Source: Corynebacterium freiburgense | GTDB lineage: Bacteria; Actinomycetota; Actinomycetes; Mycobacteriales; Mycobacteriaceae | NCBI RefSeq assembly: GCF_030408815.1 | Contig: NZ_CP047355.1 | Location: forward strand, 2,046,001 to 2,110,000 | Length of the DNA stretch: 64,000 nt | Direction of reading: 5' to 3' | In this document: piece after piece, positions 9,919-20,100 of the stretch | Position numbering within the stretch: the first letter of the stretch is position 1 | How the letters are laid out: every line of letters starts with the position of its first letter | Translations under genes and position numbers: made by a program | The notes under the pieces: generated by a model | What the model was told of the DNA's origin: nothing | The model's input: only the letters and a program-made list of their open reading frames with translations | Databases searched by the model: none

Positions 9919-10446
9919 ATGCGAACATTAGTATTGGGTGGGGCACGCTCGGGGAAATCGGCATTCGCGGAATCATTGGTGGGGTCGGGGCCGGTGGTGT
10001 ATGTGGCTACGGCCCGCCCGTGGCCCGGGGATACGGATTTTGATTCGCGTATTGCCCAGCATATTGCTCGGCGACCAGCACATTGGGTTACGGAGGACTC
10101 TCGCGACCTGCTCGATGTGCTTGCCGACGTCCCTTCCACTGCGGTGATTGTGGACGATATGGGCACATGGCTCACCCACACACTTGATCAGGCAGATGCC
10201 TGGGAGCAACCACGTGGCACTTGCAGCAAGCGTATCGACGCCGTGGTGCGCGCCGTCGATACGTATGCTGGGGGCGATTTGGTGCTGGTCACCCCCGAAG
10301 TAGGTATGAGCGTAATCCCTGAACACCCTTCAGGTCGCTTATTCCGTGATGAACTTGGCACACTCAATGAGCGACTTGCTCAAGTGTGCGAAAAAGTGGT
10401 TCTTGTTATTGCCGGACAGCCACTCGTTATTAAACCCTCAAATTAA
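9919..10446 (+). CDS. cobU: Adenosylcobinamide kinase / adenosylcobinamide-phosphate guanylyltransferase
   Basis: Bifunctional enzyme that phosphorylates adenosylcobinamide and converts it to GDP-cobinamide in the nucleotide-loop assembly of cobalamin. The 175-residue protein begins with the P-loop GGARSGKS (7-14) and ends with the conserved [18 protein letters not shown] segment, normal for the family. The ATG abuts the previous stop. With cobT and cobS immediately downstream it forms the complete late assembly set, which fits salvage or final steps of B12 synthesis. Confidence 0.95.
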   Translation: MRTLVLGGARSGKSAFAESLVGSGPVVYVATARPWPGDTDFDSRIAQHIARRPAHWVTEDSRDLLDVLADVPSTAVIVDDMGTWLTHTLDQADAWEQPRGTCSKRIDAVVRAVDTYAGGDLVLVTPEVGMSVIPEHPSGRLFRDELGTLNERLAQVCEKVVLVIAGQPLVIKPSN

Positions 10447-10457
10447 AGGAGTCATCC

Positions 10458-11498
10458 ATGGTTCCCGCCGAACTATTTGCCAAGGTTGAAGCCCCGAGCT
10501 TTACAGCTCGCGAGCAAGCCGAAGCACGCCAATTAACCCTTACCAAGCCCGCAGGATCCCTAGGGCGTCTCGAACAAATTGGCGTTTGGATGACCGCCTG
10601 TCAGGGCGTATGCCCACCAAAGCCCATTACAGACCCACGCATTATCGTTTTTGCTGGCGACCACGGTGTAGCAGCCCGCGGTGTCTCCGCCTACCCCGCC
10701 GAAGTCTCACTCCAAATGGCCGCAAATATCAATCACGGTGGCGCCGCAATTAATGTCCTAGGTCGGGCAGCCGGAGCCTCCGTGCGTGTCGCCGATATCT
10801 CACTCGACCACGACGCCAACGGCGAAGAACGCGTCCGCCGCAGCAGCGGATCCATTGATATTGAAGACGCCATGACCGAATCCGAAGTGCTGCAAGCCAT
10901 CCAAACAGGCCAGCGAATAGCCGATAAAGAAATCGACTCCGGCGCCGACCTCCTTATCGCCGGTGACCTCGGCATAGGAAATACCACCCCAGCTGCAGCG
11001 CTTATTGGAGCCATGACAAACTCCGAACCCGTTGTGGTGGTTGGGCGTGGTACTGGCATTGATGACGAAGGCTGGAAACGCAAAGTCGCCGCCGTCCGCG
11101 ACGCCATGTTCCGCGTCCGTAACATTCACCATGACCCCATTGGCGTCCTCCAAGCCATCTCCTCCCCCGACCTTGCCGCGATGGCCGGATTCCTAGCCCA
11201 AGCAGCCGTCCGCCGCACCCCCGTCATTCTCGACGGCGTAGTGGTCACCTCCGCCGCGATCATGGCCAATAAACTCGCCCCTGGCGCTCGCCAATGGTGG
11301 ATCGCTGGACATCGCGGCGCAGAACCAGCCCACAAGCTTGCACTACGCAATCTTAAACTCGAACCAATCCTCGACTTTAAAATGCGCCTTGGCGAAGGCT
11401 CTGGGGCCGCAATGGCACTGCCCATCGTGCAAGCAGCCGTAGACATCATGATCGATATGGCCACCTTTGAATCCGCAGGAGTATCCGAAAAGGAGTAA
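10458..11498 (+). CDS. cobT: Nicotinate-nucleotide-dimethylbenzimidazole phosphoribosyltransferase
   Basis: Makes alpha-ribazole phosphate, the lower-ligand precursor of cobalamin. The 346 residues include [16 protein letters not shown], the [14 protein letters not shown] segment and the C-terminal [13 protein letters not shown] motif whose Glu is the expected catalytic base. The ATG at 10458 is preceded by AAAGGAG. It lies 11 bases after cobU and 4 bases before the cobS GTG. Confidence 0.95.
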   Translation: MVPAELFAKVEAPSFTAREQAEARQLTLTKPAGSLGRLEQIGVWMTACQGVCPPKPITDPRIIVFAGDHGVAARGVSAYPAEVSLQMAANINHGGAAINVLGRAAGASVRVADISLDHDANGEERVRRSSGSIDIEDAMTESEVLQAIQTGQRIADKEIDSGADLLIAGDLGIGNTTPAAALIGAMTNSEPVVVVGRGTGIDDEGWKRKVAAVRDAMFRVRNIHHDPIGVLQAISSPDLAAMAGFLAQAAVRRTPVILDGVVVTSAAIMANKLAPGARQWWIAGHRGAEPAHKLALRNLKLEPILDFKMRLGEGSGAAMALPIVQAAVDIMIDMATFESAGVSEKE

Positions 11499-11502
11499 AA
11501 AC

Positions 11503-12393
11503 GTGTCCGGCAAAGCCGACTTCGTCGAAGGCCATCATGGGCCTGCAATTATTGAGGGCCCCGCAACCGCCCTCTCCTGGCTTACAATCCTGCCCGTCTT
11601 TGGAACCGCAACCGCCTTCGATCGAACCACCGGCACCCGCGCCATGAACTCGCTGCCAATTGTTGGTATAGCCCTTGGCACCTGCACTTTTGCCATAATC
11701 TATCCCCTTATTTTCCTCGGAATCCCCGAACTACTGATCGCTACCCTCTGTATTGCGGGCTGGCAATTAGGCACCCGCATGCTTCATCTTGACGGGCTGG
11801 CCGATGTAGGCGATGCACTCGGCGCACACACCACCCCAGAACGAGCCCAACAAATCCTTGCCGACCAAACCACCGGCGCACTGGGCATGGGCAGCGTTGT
11901 ATTAGTGCTGCTTACTCAACTCACGGCAATCAGCGCCCTAATTACCCAACTCCCAACAGCCACCGCAGCATTTCTTATCGCGATAATCCCGCTAATAACC
12001 CGCACCGCAGCCCTCCTGCCCTGCCATCGAACATTTAAACCAATGAGTGAACATGGATTCGGGGCAATGGTTATTGGTACCGTGCGAGCATCCACTATCG
12101 TGCTGTGGACCCTCATCATTGCCGCCACAACCATAATCGGCGGAAGATTCAGCCTTAACTTCAGCCAGTATGATGGAGCAATACTCGCCACAGATCTCAC
12201 AACAATCACAATTGCGAGTCTCCTTATCACACTGGTAGCCGCGCTACTCCTCTCCTTGCACTACGCAAAAAGATTTCATGGCCTTAATGGCGATTGCATT
12301 GGAGCAATCATAGAAATCACAACAGCACTTACCGCCATAGCAATGGTGGTGGCTTTTAATCTTTTGAATTACTTTACGACGCCGGGAATTTAG
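11503..12393 (+). CDS. cobS: Adenosylcobinamide-GDP ribazoletransferase (cobalamin synthase)
   Basis: Integral membrane enzyme that joins GDP-cobinamide and alpha-ribazole. The GTG at 11503, preceded by AAAAGGAG, gives 296 residues with several hydrophobic helices and the family motif LHLDGLADVGDALGAH, followed by DQTTGALGMGSV. An earlier in-frame ATG would overlap cobT and lacks a ribosome site. The gene closes the cobUTS operon. Confidence 0.95.
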   Translation: MSGKADFVEGHHGPAIIEGPATALSWLTILPVFGTATAFDRTTGTRAMNSLPIVGIALGTCTFAIIYPLIFLGIPELLIATLCIAGWQLGTRMLHLDGLADVGDALGAHTTPERAQQILADQTTGALGMGSVVLVLLTQLTAISALITQLPTATAAFLIAIIPLITRTAALLPCHRTFKPMSEHGFGAMVIGTVRASTIVLWTLIIAATTIIGGRFSLNFSQYDGAILATDLTTITIASLLITLVAALLLSLHYAKRFHGLNGDCIGAIIEITTALTAIAMVVAFNLLNYFTTPGI

Positions 12394-12533
12394 CTGGAGC
12401 TGCTTGAGCTCGGCTATGTTGTGGGCGAGGATCTCACATTACCGAAGGGACCTATGTGGCTGCCGTTAGAAATGGTGCTATTGATGCATCCGGCTGGAGC
12501 GCTGGATTTGCGGGCAAAGGAAATTTGAGCTGA
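12394..12533 (+). pseudogene. Possible gene remnant after cobS
   Basis: Directly after the cobS TAG the same frame stays open for 44 codons (beginning LELLELGYVVGEDL, stop at 12526-12528), and an overlapping frame reads ITEGTYVAAVRNGAIDASGW to a stop at 12531-12533. Both look more protein-like than random DNA, yet neither has a start codon or ribosome site. I cannot assign a family; it could equally be chance. Confidence 0.2.
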
Positions 12534-12569
12534 CCGGCAGACAAATAAAGAGATCTAAATATAAGCAGT

Positions 12570-12687
12570 GTCGCTAAATACACCATCTTGCGTGCAATTG
12601 GTGTAAAAAGCGTCTGCATAGCCCCTTCAGGAGCTAAGTTTTGTCGCCAAAAACACCAATTGTGCACAATATGGTGTAAAAAGCGTC
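12570..12687 (-). repeat. Two-palindrome intergenic element (family 1), copy 2
   Basis: Inverted copy of the element at 8509-8626. Two 45-bp palindromes (12643-12687 and 12570-12614 on the minus strand) are separated by 28 bases, the same geometry to the base. The loop of the first contains TTGTGCACAA. On the minus strand it is preceded by ACCTGGGA. It starts about 80 bases downstream of the ilvE stop, in the direction of ilvE. Confidence 0.85.
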
Positions 12688-12766
12688 AAGTCCCAGGTAA
12701 CCCTTGGGCCACAACCAACCTAACACTTCCGCCAACCTAGTACCCCCCGAATGTATTGGATTGGTT

Positions 12767-13873
12767 TTAGTTTGCCACAAGCGTGTACATCCAATTATGA
12801 GTATCGGGGTGGCTTCCGCGTTGAATTCCGGTAAGTGTTTCTCGCAATTGCATGGTGATATCTCCGCTTTCACCAGCATTGATTTCAAAGTTGCCATGAT
12901 TGCTTTTTACAGAGCCCACAGGCGTGATTACCGCTGCCGTCCCACAGGCGAAGGTTTCCGTCATTTCACCTGATTGGGCTGCGGATTGCCAATCTTCAGT
13001 AGAGATTGTTACTTCATCCGTTTGATACCCGAGGTCGCGGGCGACTTGGAGGAGCGAATCTCGGGTCACGCCGGGCAGCAGTGATCCGGAGAGTTTTGGT
13101 GTGACTACTCGTGCTTGCGCGCCACTGCCGTAGACGAAGAAAAGGTTCATACCGCCCATTTCTTCAACGTATTTACGTTCGATTGCATCAAGCCATACAA
13201 CTTGGTCGCATCCTTGTTCTGCAGCTTGGGCTTGGGCAAGAAGAGATGCCGCATAGTTGCCAGCGAATTTCGCTGCCCCGGTACCACCAGGACAAGCACG
13301 AACATAATCTTCAGAAAGCCAGACTGAGACTGGTTTAATGCCTCCTGCAAAGTACGCGCCTGAGGGCGATGCAATTAGGGCGTAGGTGTAGTTTTTGGCT
13401 GGGCGCACTCCAAGACAGAACTCGGTGGCGATCATAAAGGGTCTCAGGTAGAGCGCTTCCTCGCCTCCGGCGGCGGGCACCCAATTTGCGTCGATCGTTA
13501 CCAATTGGCGGAGTGATTCAATAAAATCTTCGACTGGCAGTTCGGGCATTGCCAACCGGGCAGCTGAGCGTTGGAAGCGGAGTGCATTCTGCTCAGGCCG
13601 GAAAGTTTTAATCGTTCCATCAGCTTGCCTATATGCTTTAAGTCCTTCAAAAACGGCTTGGCCGTAGTGGAATATTGAGGCTGCTGGGTCAAGGGTAAAT
13701 GGTTGGTATGGGACAACGCGGGCGTCGTGCCAGCCGTGTTCTGAATCCCAGTCGATAAGCACCATATGGTCGGTGTGATACAGGCCAAATCCTGGGTTGG
13801 CTAGAATTTCTGTTCGCCGCTCTTGTGTAACGGGGGTATCGGTGGGCGTAATTGTGTAGGTTAATGGTGCCAT
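12767..13873 (-). CDS. ilvE: Branched-chain amino acid aminotransferase
   Basis: PLP enzyme that transaminates the keto acids of leucine, isoleucine and valine. The 368 residues carry the substrate segment [15 protein letters not shown] and the PLP-lysine region [14 protein letters not shown] (probable Lys202), followed by [17 protein letters not shown] and [13 protein letters not shown]. Length and motifs are those of the actinobacterial class IV enzyme. It is divergent from pepA, with about 145 bases between the starts. Confidence 0.96.
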   Translation of the reverse strand: MAPLTYTITPTDTPVTQERRTEILANPGFGLYHTDHMVLIDWDSEHGWHDARVVPYQPFTLDPAASIFHYGQAVFEGLKAYRQADGTIKTFRPEQNALRFQRSAARLAMPELPVEDFIESLRQLVTIDANWVPAAGGEEALYLRPFMIATEFCLGVRPAKNYTYALIASPSGAYFAGGIKPVSVWLSEDYVRACPGGTGAAKFAGNYAASLLAQAQAAEQGCDQVVWLDAIERKYVEEMGGMNLFFVYGSGAQARVVTPKLSGSLLPGVTRDSLLQVARDLGYQTDEVTISTEDWQSAAQSGEMTETFACGTAAVITPVGSVKSNHGNFEINAGESGDITMQLRETLTGIQRGSHPDTHNWMYTLVAN

Positions 13874-14018
13874 GCAGAAACCCTACACCTGCTGAAGTTT
13901 TTCTTTGGCGATGGTTTTTCATGACCTACCTCATTTAAGGGGTAATTTGCGGTTGGGGCTCGTGGGCTAGTGTGGAGGGGTCCACTAAGAAATTATTGTT
14001 CTGGAGGTTTATTCCATC

Positions 14019-15524
14019 GTGGCTAAGGAATTAGCATTGCCTGCTCGGGGTGTTGTATCGAAGGTATCTGTGGCTAAAAAGCTGCCAAAGCGTACAGAAG
14101 CGTTTGTGGTTCCGGTGTTTAAAGATCCCGAAGGCGGCGCTGAGGCGATCTATGAACCAAGTGGTTTGTTCGATAAGGAAACCGAGAAATTTATTGCGAA
14201 TGCATTAGCGACCCTCAAAGTTTCTGGCGAGCATGGCGAGATCACCAAAATCCCAATGCCTAAAAAGGCTGGAGTGGATATCGTTGTGTCCCTGGGCCTT
14301 GGCGACCGGAATAAGCTTTCGGGCGAGCAGGTGCGCCGTGCCGCAGGTCTTGTAGCACGCGGGTTGGTTGGCGTCGAAAAGGTAGCTACCACGCTTGGTG
14401 ATTTTGGGTTAGGGCCCGCCGTTGAGGGCGTGATTTTGGGCGGTTACACTTACCGTGGATTGCAAACCAGCGAAATTGAGGCTGCTAAGGCTCCGGTGGC
14501 GGAAATTGTGTTTATTGGCGCCAATAAGCAGGAGTGCGAAGCGGCGTCAATCCGGGCTGAATCGGTGGTATTGGCTCGGGATTTTGTAAATACGCCTTCT
14601 TCGCACCTGTATCCGGAAACATACGCCGAGCTTGCCGCGGACGTCGCAAAGCAGTTTGGGGTAAAGGTTGAGATACTTGACGACGCCGCGCTCCGTAAGG
14701 ATGGCTTTGGCGGCATTATTGCGGTGGGTCAGGGTTCTGCACGGAAGCCACGGTTAGTGCGGTTGTCGTATGCGCCAAGAAAGGCCGCAAAGCAGGTTGC
14801 TTTGGTGGGTAAGGGGGTGACCTTTGATACTGGCGGTATTTCCATTAAGCCCAGCGCAAATATGGATCATATGATTTCGGATATGGGGGGTTCTGCTGCG
14901 GTCATCGCTACGGTGATTGCGGCGGCCCGGCTTCAGCTTCCAGTGGCGGTAACTGCGACGGTACCGATGGCGGAGAATATGCCTGGTTCGGAAGCCTATC
15001 GCCCTGGCGATGTGATTACTCACTATGGCGGCAAGACCACAGAGATTTTGAACACAGATGCGGAAGGGCGCCTTATCCTCGCAGATGCAATCGCACGGGC
15101 TTGTGAAGATAATCCCGATTATTTAATCGAGGTTTCTACGCTTACTGGCGCACAATTGGTCGCTTTGGGTACCCGCACCACGGGGGTAATGGGCAGCGAT
15201 GATTTCCGGGACCGCATTGCAGCCGCAGGACGCTCAGTTGGCGAGGAAGCCTGGGCAATGCCAATTCCGGAAGAGCTCGCGTCTGCAATGAAATCCCCTG
15301 TTGCAGACCTACGAAACTTAACTCCAGACCGGTTTGGCGGCATGCTTTCAGCGGGATATTTCCTGAGTGAATTCGTAAGCGAAGGTGTGGAATGGGCCCA
15401 TATGGATATTGCTGGTCCAGCGTTTAATACCGAAAGCACCTACGGATATACCCCCACCCGCGCGACTGGCGTTCCCGTTCGGACATTGCTTTCGGTACTT
15501 GCAGAGATCGGCGCCGAAGCATAA
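14019..15524 (+). CDS. pepA: Leucyl aminopeptidase (M17 family)
   Basis: Cytosolic di-zinc aminopeptidase. The GTG at 14019 follows GGAGG (14003-14007) and gives 501 residues. The C-terminal catalytic domain contains VGKGVTFDTGG (Lys265, Asp270), Lys277, Asp288 and the signature NTDAEGRL (Asp347, Glu349, Arg351), all expected metal-binding or catalytic residues. The N-terminal half is the variable macro-like domain. It is intact and convergent with the small gene at 15531. Confidence 0.95.
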   Translation: MAKELALPARGVVSKVSVAKKLPKRTEAFVVPVFKDPEGGAEAIYEPSGLFDKETEKFIANALATLKVSGEHGEITKIPMPKKAGVDIVVSLGLGDRNKLSGEQVRRAAGLVARGLVGVEKVATTLGDFGLGPAVEGVILGGYTYRGLQTSEIEAAKAPVAEIVFIGANKQECEAASIRAESVVLARDFVNTPSSHLYPETYAELAADVAKQFGVKVEILDDAALRKDGFGGIIAVGQGSARKPRLVRLSYAPRKAAKQVALVGKGVTFDTGGISIKPSANMDHMISDMGGSAAVIATVIAAARLQLPVAVTATVPMAENMPGSEAYRPGDVITHYGGKTTEILNTDAEGRLILADAIARACEDNPDYLIEVSTLTGAQLVALGTRTTGVMGSDDFRDRIAAAGRSVGEEAWAMPIPEELASAMKSPVADLRNLTPDRFGGMLSAGYFLSEFVSEGVEWAHMDIAGPAFNTESTYGYTPTRATGVPVRTLLSVLAEIGAEA

Positions 15525-15530
15525 ATACCC

Positions 15531-15935
15531 TTATGGGTTTTCGACGTCCGGGTACTCGCCGCGCTCAAACCGGGCGCGGCGTTCCCGTTGCTCACGGCGC
15601 TTTCGTAAGATTCGATCTCGCTCGATTTTAGCCCTCATACGCTGCGGATATCCAGTTTCTTCCACATCATAAACCGGGATATTAAGTAATGACGCAAGGG
15701 CGTCTATTCCCTTCGGACCACCGATACGCCGACGGGTAAAATCGCCATTCTCATCTACTAAAACGGCACTCATTTCATTTACGACGGTTTCTGGCTCTAT
15801 ATACGCTTCTACATAAGCACGTCCGACTACCCACGAACGTAGGTAGTCTCGATCCTCTGGCCTAATGGTCTCACCCGGAGCACGGGGTGGTTTCAGGCTG
15901 GATTTGGCACGATTTCGGCCGAATATGTTGAACAC
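15531..15935 (-). CDS. Conserved hypothetical protein between pepA and sucB
   Basis: I do not recognise a named family. The product (134 residues from the GTG at 15935; 141 from a TTG at 15956) has a segment RDYLRSWVVGRAYVEAYIEP, a patch with DENGDFTRRRIGGPKGIDALASLL, and a C-terminal tail rich in Arg, Lys and Glu. No signal peptide or membrane segment is seen. Neither start has a clear ribosome site. A gene of this size in this position occurs in related corynebacteria as I recall, so it is probably real. Confidence 0.65.
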   Translation of the reverse strand: MFNIFGRNRAKSSLKPPRAPGETIRPEDRDYLRSWVVGRAYVEAYIEPETVVNEMSAVLVDENGDFTRRRIGGPKGIDALASLLNIPVYDVEETGYPQRMRAKIERDRILRKRREQRERRARFERGEYPDVENP

Positions 15936-16062
15936 AGCACACAATTGTAGGGTCAAAGAAGTGGTTTGTGCCTACCCTGACAATACAAAAGGAACAATGA
16001 ACCGGTACGCTTTGCTTTATATAAGACCGTAGCAAAACGACTTTTCCAAGGAGTCTGACACA

Positions 16063-18072
16063 ATGGCGTTCTCCGTTGAGATGCCCGAACTGGGCGAATC
16101 CGTCACCGAGGGTACGATCACCCGTTGGCTGAAACAGGTCGGTGACACTGTCGCCGCTGACGAGCCGTTGCTGGAGGTCTCCACCGATAAGGTCGATACC
16201 GAGATTCCTTCCCCAGCCGCTGGTATCCTACTAAAAATCTTGGCGGAAGAAGACGACACCGTCGACGTCGGAGCCATCATCGCCGAAATCGGAGAAGCTG
16301 GCGAAACACCATCCGCTCCCGCTGCTGCCGTAGCCGCACCGCAGGCTGAAGCTGCTCCTAAAGTTGAGGCACCAGCTGCTGCCGCACCAGCAGCCAGCGG
16401 CACAGCAACCGATATTGAAATGCCAGAACTCGGTGAATCCGTCACCGAAGGCACCATTACCCGCTGGCTCAAACAAATCGGCGAATCCGTCGAGGTTGAT
16501 GAACCACTACTTGAAGTATCCACCGATAAGGTCGATACCGAAGTTCCATCACCAGTAGCCGGTACCCTATTGGAAATCCTCGCCGAAGAAGACGACACTG
16601 TCGATGTCGGTACCGTGATCGCCCGCGTGGGATCCGGCGCAGCGCCAGCAGCAGCCCCAGCCGCCACCGAAGCCGCTCCAAAGGTTGAGGCACCAAAGAC
16701 AGAGCCCGCTCCTAAGGTTGAAGCACCAGCTGCTGCCGCACCAGCAGCCAGCGGCACAGCAACCGATATTGAAATGCCAGAACTCGGTGAATCCGTCACC
16801 GAAGGCACCATTACCCGCTGGCTCAAACAAATCGGCGAATCCGTCGAGGTTGATGAACCACTACTCGAAGTATCCACCGATAAGGTCGATACCGAAGTTC
16901 CATCACCAGTAGCCGGTACCCTTTTGGAGATCCTTGCCGAAGAAGACGACACCGTCGATGTCGGTGCCGTAATCGCCCGCGTCGGATCCGGCGCTGCACC
17001 CGCAGCAGCACCAGCAGCCGCCGAAGCCGCACCAAAGGTCGAGGCACCAAAGGCAGAAGCTGCACCTAAGGTTGAGGCGCCAAAGGCTGAGCCTGCTCCT
17101 AAGGTTGAGGCTCCAAAGCCGGCAGCAAAGGTAAATAATGAAAACGTGCCATATGTAACACCACTAGTACGTAAATTGGCTGATAAGCATGGTATTGACC
17201 TCAATACCATTACTGGCACTGGTGTTGGTGGACGTATTCGCAAGCAGGATGTTCTTGCTGCCGCTGGCCAGGGCAAAGCTCCTGCTGAAGCCGCGCCTGC
17301 TGCTCCAGTTTCCGCGGCGTCGACAAAGGGTGTTGATCCGGCAAAGGCCGCGTTGCGTGGCACCACCCAGCGCGTTAATCGTATTCGAGAAATCACCGCT
17401 AAGAAGACCCTTGAATCCCTGCATTCTGCAGCGCAGCTTACCCAGCTGCACGAAGTAGATATGACTAAGGTCGCGGATCTACGGAAGGCTTCAAAGGCCG
17501 CATTCCAAGCCAAGTACGGTGTAAACCTTACCTATCTGCCATTCTTTGCAAAGGCTATTGTTGAGGCTTTGGTTTCTCACCCGAATGTCAATGCTTCATA
17601 CAATGCACAAACCAAGGAAATGACCTATCACCCACAGGTAAACCTTGGTATTGCGGTTGATACTCCTGCCGGTTTGCTCTCTCCAGTAATCCACAATGCG
17701 CAGGATATGACATTGCCTGAATTGGCTAAGGCAATCGTGGATATTGCTGACCGTGCCCGGAATAATAAGCTCAAGCCAGCCGATCTTATGGGTGGCACCT
17801 TCACCATTACCAATATCGGTAGTGAAGGCGCATTGGCAGATACTCCGATCCTTGTGCCACCACAGGCTGCAATGATCGGTACTGGCGCGATTGTAAAGCG
17901 CCCAGTGGTTATTACAGAAGACGGTGTTGATGCAATTGCTGTTCGCCAAATGGTATTCCTGCCAATGACCTACGATCATCAGATTATCGACGGCGCGGAT
18001 GCTGGCCGCTTCCTCACCACGGTGCGGGATCGCCTCGAAACCGCAAACTTCGCAGGAGACCTTGATCTCTAA
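16063..18072 (+). CDS. sucB: Dihydrolipoamide acyltransferase (E2) of 2-oxoacid dehydrogenase complex
   Basis: E2 core shared by the pyruvate and 2-oxoglutarate dehydrogenase complexes in corynebacteria (also annotated aceF). The 669 residues hold three lipoyl domains with lipoyl-lysines in STDKVDTE at K43, K156 and K274, joined by Ala/Pro-rich linkers. A peripheral subunit-binding domain follows (about 365-400, [16 protein letters not shown]), then the catalytic domain with DHQIIDGAD (His639, Asp643). Lipoyl domains 2 and 3 are almost identical in DNA, while domain 1 differs. The long frame on the opposite strand is a by-product of the repeats. lipB and lipA, which lipoylate this protein, lie downstream. 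Confidence 0.96.
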   Translation: MAFSVEMPELGESVTEGTITRWLKQVGDTVAADEPLLEVSTDKVDTEIPSPAAGILLKILAEEDDTVDVGAIIAEIGEAGETPSAPAAAVAAPQAEAAPKVEAPAAAAPAASGTATDIEMPELGESVTEGTITRWLKQIGESVEVDEPLLEVSTDKVDTEVPSPVAGTLLEILAEEDDTVDVGTVIARVGSGAAPAAAPAATEAAPKVEAPKTEPAPKVEAPAAAAPAASGTATDIEMPELGESVTEGTITRWLKQIGESVEVDEPLLEVSTDKVDTEVPSPVAGTLLEILAEEDDTVDVGAVIARVGSGAAPAAAPAAAEAAPKVEAPKAEAAPKVEAPKAEPAPKVEAPKPAAKVNNENVPYVTPLVRKLADKHGIDLNTITGTGVGGRIRKQDVLAAAGQGKAPAEAAPAAPVSAASTKGVDPAKAALRGTTQRVNRIREITAKKTLESLHSAAQLTQLHEVDMTKVADLRKASKAAFQAKYGVNLTYLPFFAKAIVEALVSHPNVNASYNAQTKEMTYHPQVNLGIAVDTPAGLLSPVIHNAQDMTLPELAKAIVDIADRARNNKLKPADLMGGTFTITNIGSEGALADTPILVPPQAAMIGTGAIVKRPVVITEDGVDAIAVRQMVFLPMTYDHQIIDGADAGRFLTTVRDRLETANFAGDLDL

Positions 18073-18113
18073 GCTTGTAGGTTCTCCAACAAGCGAAGAT
18101 ATCTTTGGTAATT

Positions 18114-18151
18114 AAACTGCACTGCTTCCCGTTTGGGGTGCAGTGCAGTTT
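18114..18151 (+). terminator. Terminator after sucB
   Basis: Perfect 12-bp arms AAACTGCACTGC (18114-18125) and GCAGTGCAGTTT (18140-18151) with a 14-base loop and a T-rich tail, 41 bases past the sucB stop. Confidence 0.85.
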
Positions 18152-18195
18152 TATTTGTATGACCGTGTGATCTCCCTGGTAAAGTCAGTGCCATT

Positions 18196-18912
18196 ATGAC
18201 TCCTCCCCGACTCCCCTTTATGGCTCCTGACCAGCCGATTCGACACCTAGAAGTGCCGTTAGAAACTCAGATTCTAGGGATGGTTGACTACCAAGAAATG
18301 TGGGATAGGCAAGCGGAATTGGCGCTCGCCCGTGCACATAATGAAATCCCCGACCAATTATTGTTTTTAGAACATCCAAGCACATACACAGCCGGAAAAC
18401 GCACCCAGCCTGAAGACCGCCCCACAAATGGCCTGCCATGCATTGATGTGGACCGTGGCGGCCGAATCACATGGCATGGGCCCGGGCAATTAGTGTGCTA
18501 TCCCATTATCAAACTTGTGGAACCCGTAGATGTAGTGGACTATGTGCGCCGCGTCGAAGAGGCAATTATCCAGGTAGTACGTAGTTTTGGACTTTCTCAA
18601 GCAGGGCGTATCGACGGCCGCTCAGGCGTCTGGCTACCAGCACCAGAACGCAAAATTGCCGCATTAGGCATCCGCGTAACCAGAGGCGTCACTATGCATG
18701 GATTAGCAATTAATTGCGATAACACACTGGAGTATTACAACCATATTGTGCCCTGCGGCATCGACGATGCTGGCGTCACTACATTAAGCGCCGAACTCGA
18801 GCGGGATGTGCAACCAAATGAAGTGATCCAACCACTCGCCCAGGCCTTAGCAGCCGCGTTTTCAGGCGAGCTGGTTGTGGCGGATCACTCTTTTGCATCC
18901 CGCGGTATCTAG
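18196..18912 (+). CDS. lipB: Octanoyltransferase (lipoyl-ACP transferase)
   Basis: Transfers octanoyl groups from ACP to lipoyl domains such as those of the E2 protein just upstream. The 238 residues contain the family motifs [17 protein letters not shown] and [24 protein letters not shown]; the Cys of PCGI is the expected acyl-enzyme residue, with the catalytic Lys in [10 protein letters not shown]. In corynebacteria lipA normally follows at once; here it starts 7.6 kb further on. Confidence 0.95.
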   Translation: MTPPRLPFMAPDQPIRHLEVPLETQILGMVDYQEMWDRQAELALARAHNEIPDQLLFLEHPSTYTAGKRTQPEDRPTNGLPCIDVDRGGRITWHGPGQLVCYPIIKLVEPVDVVDYVRRVEEAIIQVVRSFGLSQAGRIDGRSGVWLPAPERKIAALGIRVTRGVTMHGLAINCDNTLEYYNHIVPCGIDDAGVTTLSAELERDVQPNEVIQPLAQALAAAFSGELVVADHSFASRGI

Positions 18913-18936
18913 CGAAACTACGCTTTGCGCACCCCG

Positions 18937-19368
18937 CTACATACCAAGGAGTTTTCCGCACATTTGGTAGAACTTTTCTCGTTCGTCGGCATTAAGGGCC
19001 GCAAAGAAATCTTTCTCGCCTTGCGCGAGCGCCTTGACACCGTCCTCGAGCACTTGTTTGCCTTTTGCGGTCACCACGACCACATGGCGGCGTCGATCGG
19101 CGGTGCTGCGTTCTCGGACCGCCAAGCCTTCACGTTCAAGGTCATCGATAATAGTGACCATAATATTTGGATCTACACCAAGTTCTACGCTGATCTCGCG
19201 TTGCGATAATGAGGGATTTGCGGCAACAAGGTAGAGCACATTTAAATGTCGGGGTTTAATGCCTAAACCAATTAGTACTGATTCGGCACGCGCTAAAGCT
19301 CGTGACCCCAATTGAATTATTCGATATCCCGGCCCAGAAGCAAATGACGAATTGGGAATTGGGGGCAC
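18937..19368 (-). CDS. MarR-family transcriptional regulator
   Basis: A 143-residue winged-helix regulator. The recognition region reads LSQREISVELGVDPNIMVTIIDDLEREGLAVRE, followed by the wing DRRRHVVVVTAKG. I chose the GTG at 19368 because AAGGAG ends six bases before it; the nearer ATG directly abuts that site. Downstream on the same strand lies lipB's convergent end, and upstream, across a 234-base gap with a palindrome, is the flavin reductase operon on the same strand. It is a reasonable candidate regulator of the sulfur-type cluster, but its ligand is unknown. Confidence 0.85.
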   Translation of the reverse strand: MPPIPNSSFASGPGYRIIQLGSRALARAESVLIGLGIKPRHLNVLYLVAANPSLSQREISVELGVDPNIMVTIIDDLEREGLAVRERSTADRRRHVVVVTAKGKQVLEDGVKALAQGEKDFFAALNADEREKFYQMCGKLLGM

Positions 19369-19490
19369 GTTCATCTCCTTTTTCAAAGCTTAGGTTTGAC
19401 CCAATCCTACCCTCCCAAAATAGGTAACAAAACAATTAAAAATAGCGGACTACTTGGATTTTTACATGGTCCTGCTATCATATAATAGTC

Positions 19491-19504
19491 AAACTAGATA
19501 GTTT
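19491..19504. promoter_or_regulatory. Candidate operator upstream of the MarR gene
   Basis: AAACTA (19491-19496) and TAGTTT (19499-19504) form a perfect inverted repeat with a two-base centre, in the AT-rich gap before the MarR gene. The core TAGTTTAA is also found in the palindrome at 21932-21954 before the transporter operon, which suggests one regulator acting at both. Confidence 0.4.
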
Positions 19505-19602
19505 AATCTGAAAAATATTTTGTATCCGAGTTACAGTGATAATTACCCCAAACACACCCCCTAGTATCGACACCCCAATTGGCGCCGATACTCTTTATAA
19601 AA

Positions 19603-20100
19603 TTAGGAAAGACTTTCCGGCCAAGAATGCAATCGCCCATTTTGGTAGAGCAATGGATGCACGCCTTCTTGAAAATCGCATTCTTTTACTGCAATAGTCA
19701 AAATTATATGATCTCCCCCACGGAAACGATCAGTCACCTGGCCACGAAACCATGCGGCGGATTTTGCAATAATTGGAATGCAGCCTTTACGTTCCAATGC
19801 GACTCCGGCAAACCGATCGTGCCCATGCCGGGCAAATTGCACCGCAATATCAGTATGGTGAGCAGCGAGAACAGAGATTCCTATTGGCGCTCCGATACCC
19901 AAAAACTCATGGGAACGGGATTTCTTATCAATGCTTACCAATACCATTGGAGGTTCCAAGGATAATGAAGCGAAGGCACTGACGGTAAGGCCAATATCCT
20001 CACCATCCGCATGGGTGGTTACAACTGTCACTCCTGAAGGGAAATTGGCTACGGTTTGCCGGTAGTGCGTGCTTGTTGGCGCGTCGAGTGTGGTTTTCAT
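19603..20100 (-). CDS. Flavin reductase-like (FMN-binding) protein
   Basis: A 165-residue member of the flavin reductase domain family, which supplies reduced FMN or FAD to two-component monooxygenases. Typical segments are FPSGVTVVTTH, LTVSAFASLSLEPPMVLVSI and GISVLAAH, with DHIILTIAV towards the C-terminus. Its ATG overlaps the stop of the acyl-CoA dehydrogenase-like gene by four bases, which strongly suggests a reductase/monooxygenase pair. The physiological substrate is unknown; the neighbouring SsuABC-type importer points to an organosulfur compound. Confidence 0.88.
   Translation of the reverse strand: MKTTLDAPTSTHYRQTVANFPSGVTVVTTHADGEDIGLTVSAFASLSLEPPMVLVSIDKKSRSHEFLGIGAPIGISVLAAHHTDIAVQFARHGHDRFAGVALERKGCIPIIAKSAAWFRGQVTDRFRGGDHIILTIAVKECDFQEGVHPLLYQNGRLHSWPESLS

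Noticed and set aside
16017-17513. 498-codon open frame opposite sucB
   Set aside because: It is a low-complexity Ala/Ser/Gly mirror of the Ala-Pro linkers and repeated lipoyl domains; sucB is full length on the other strand.
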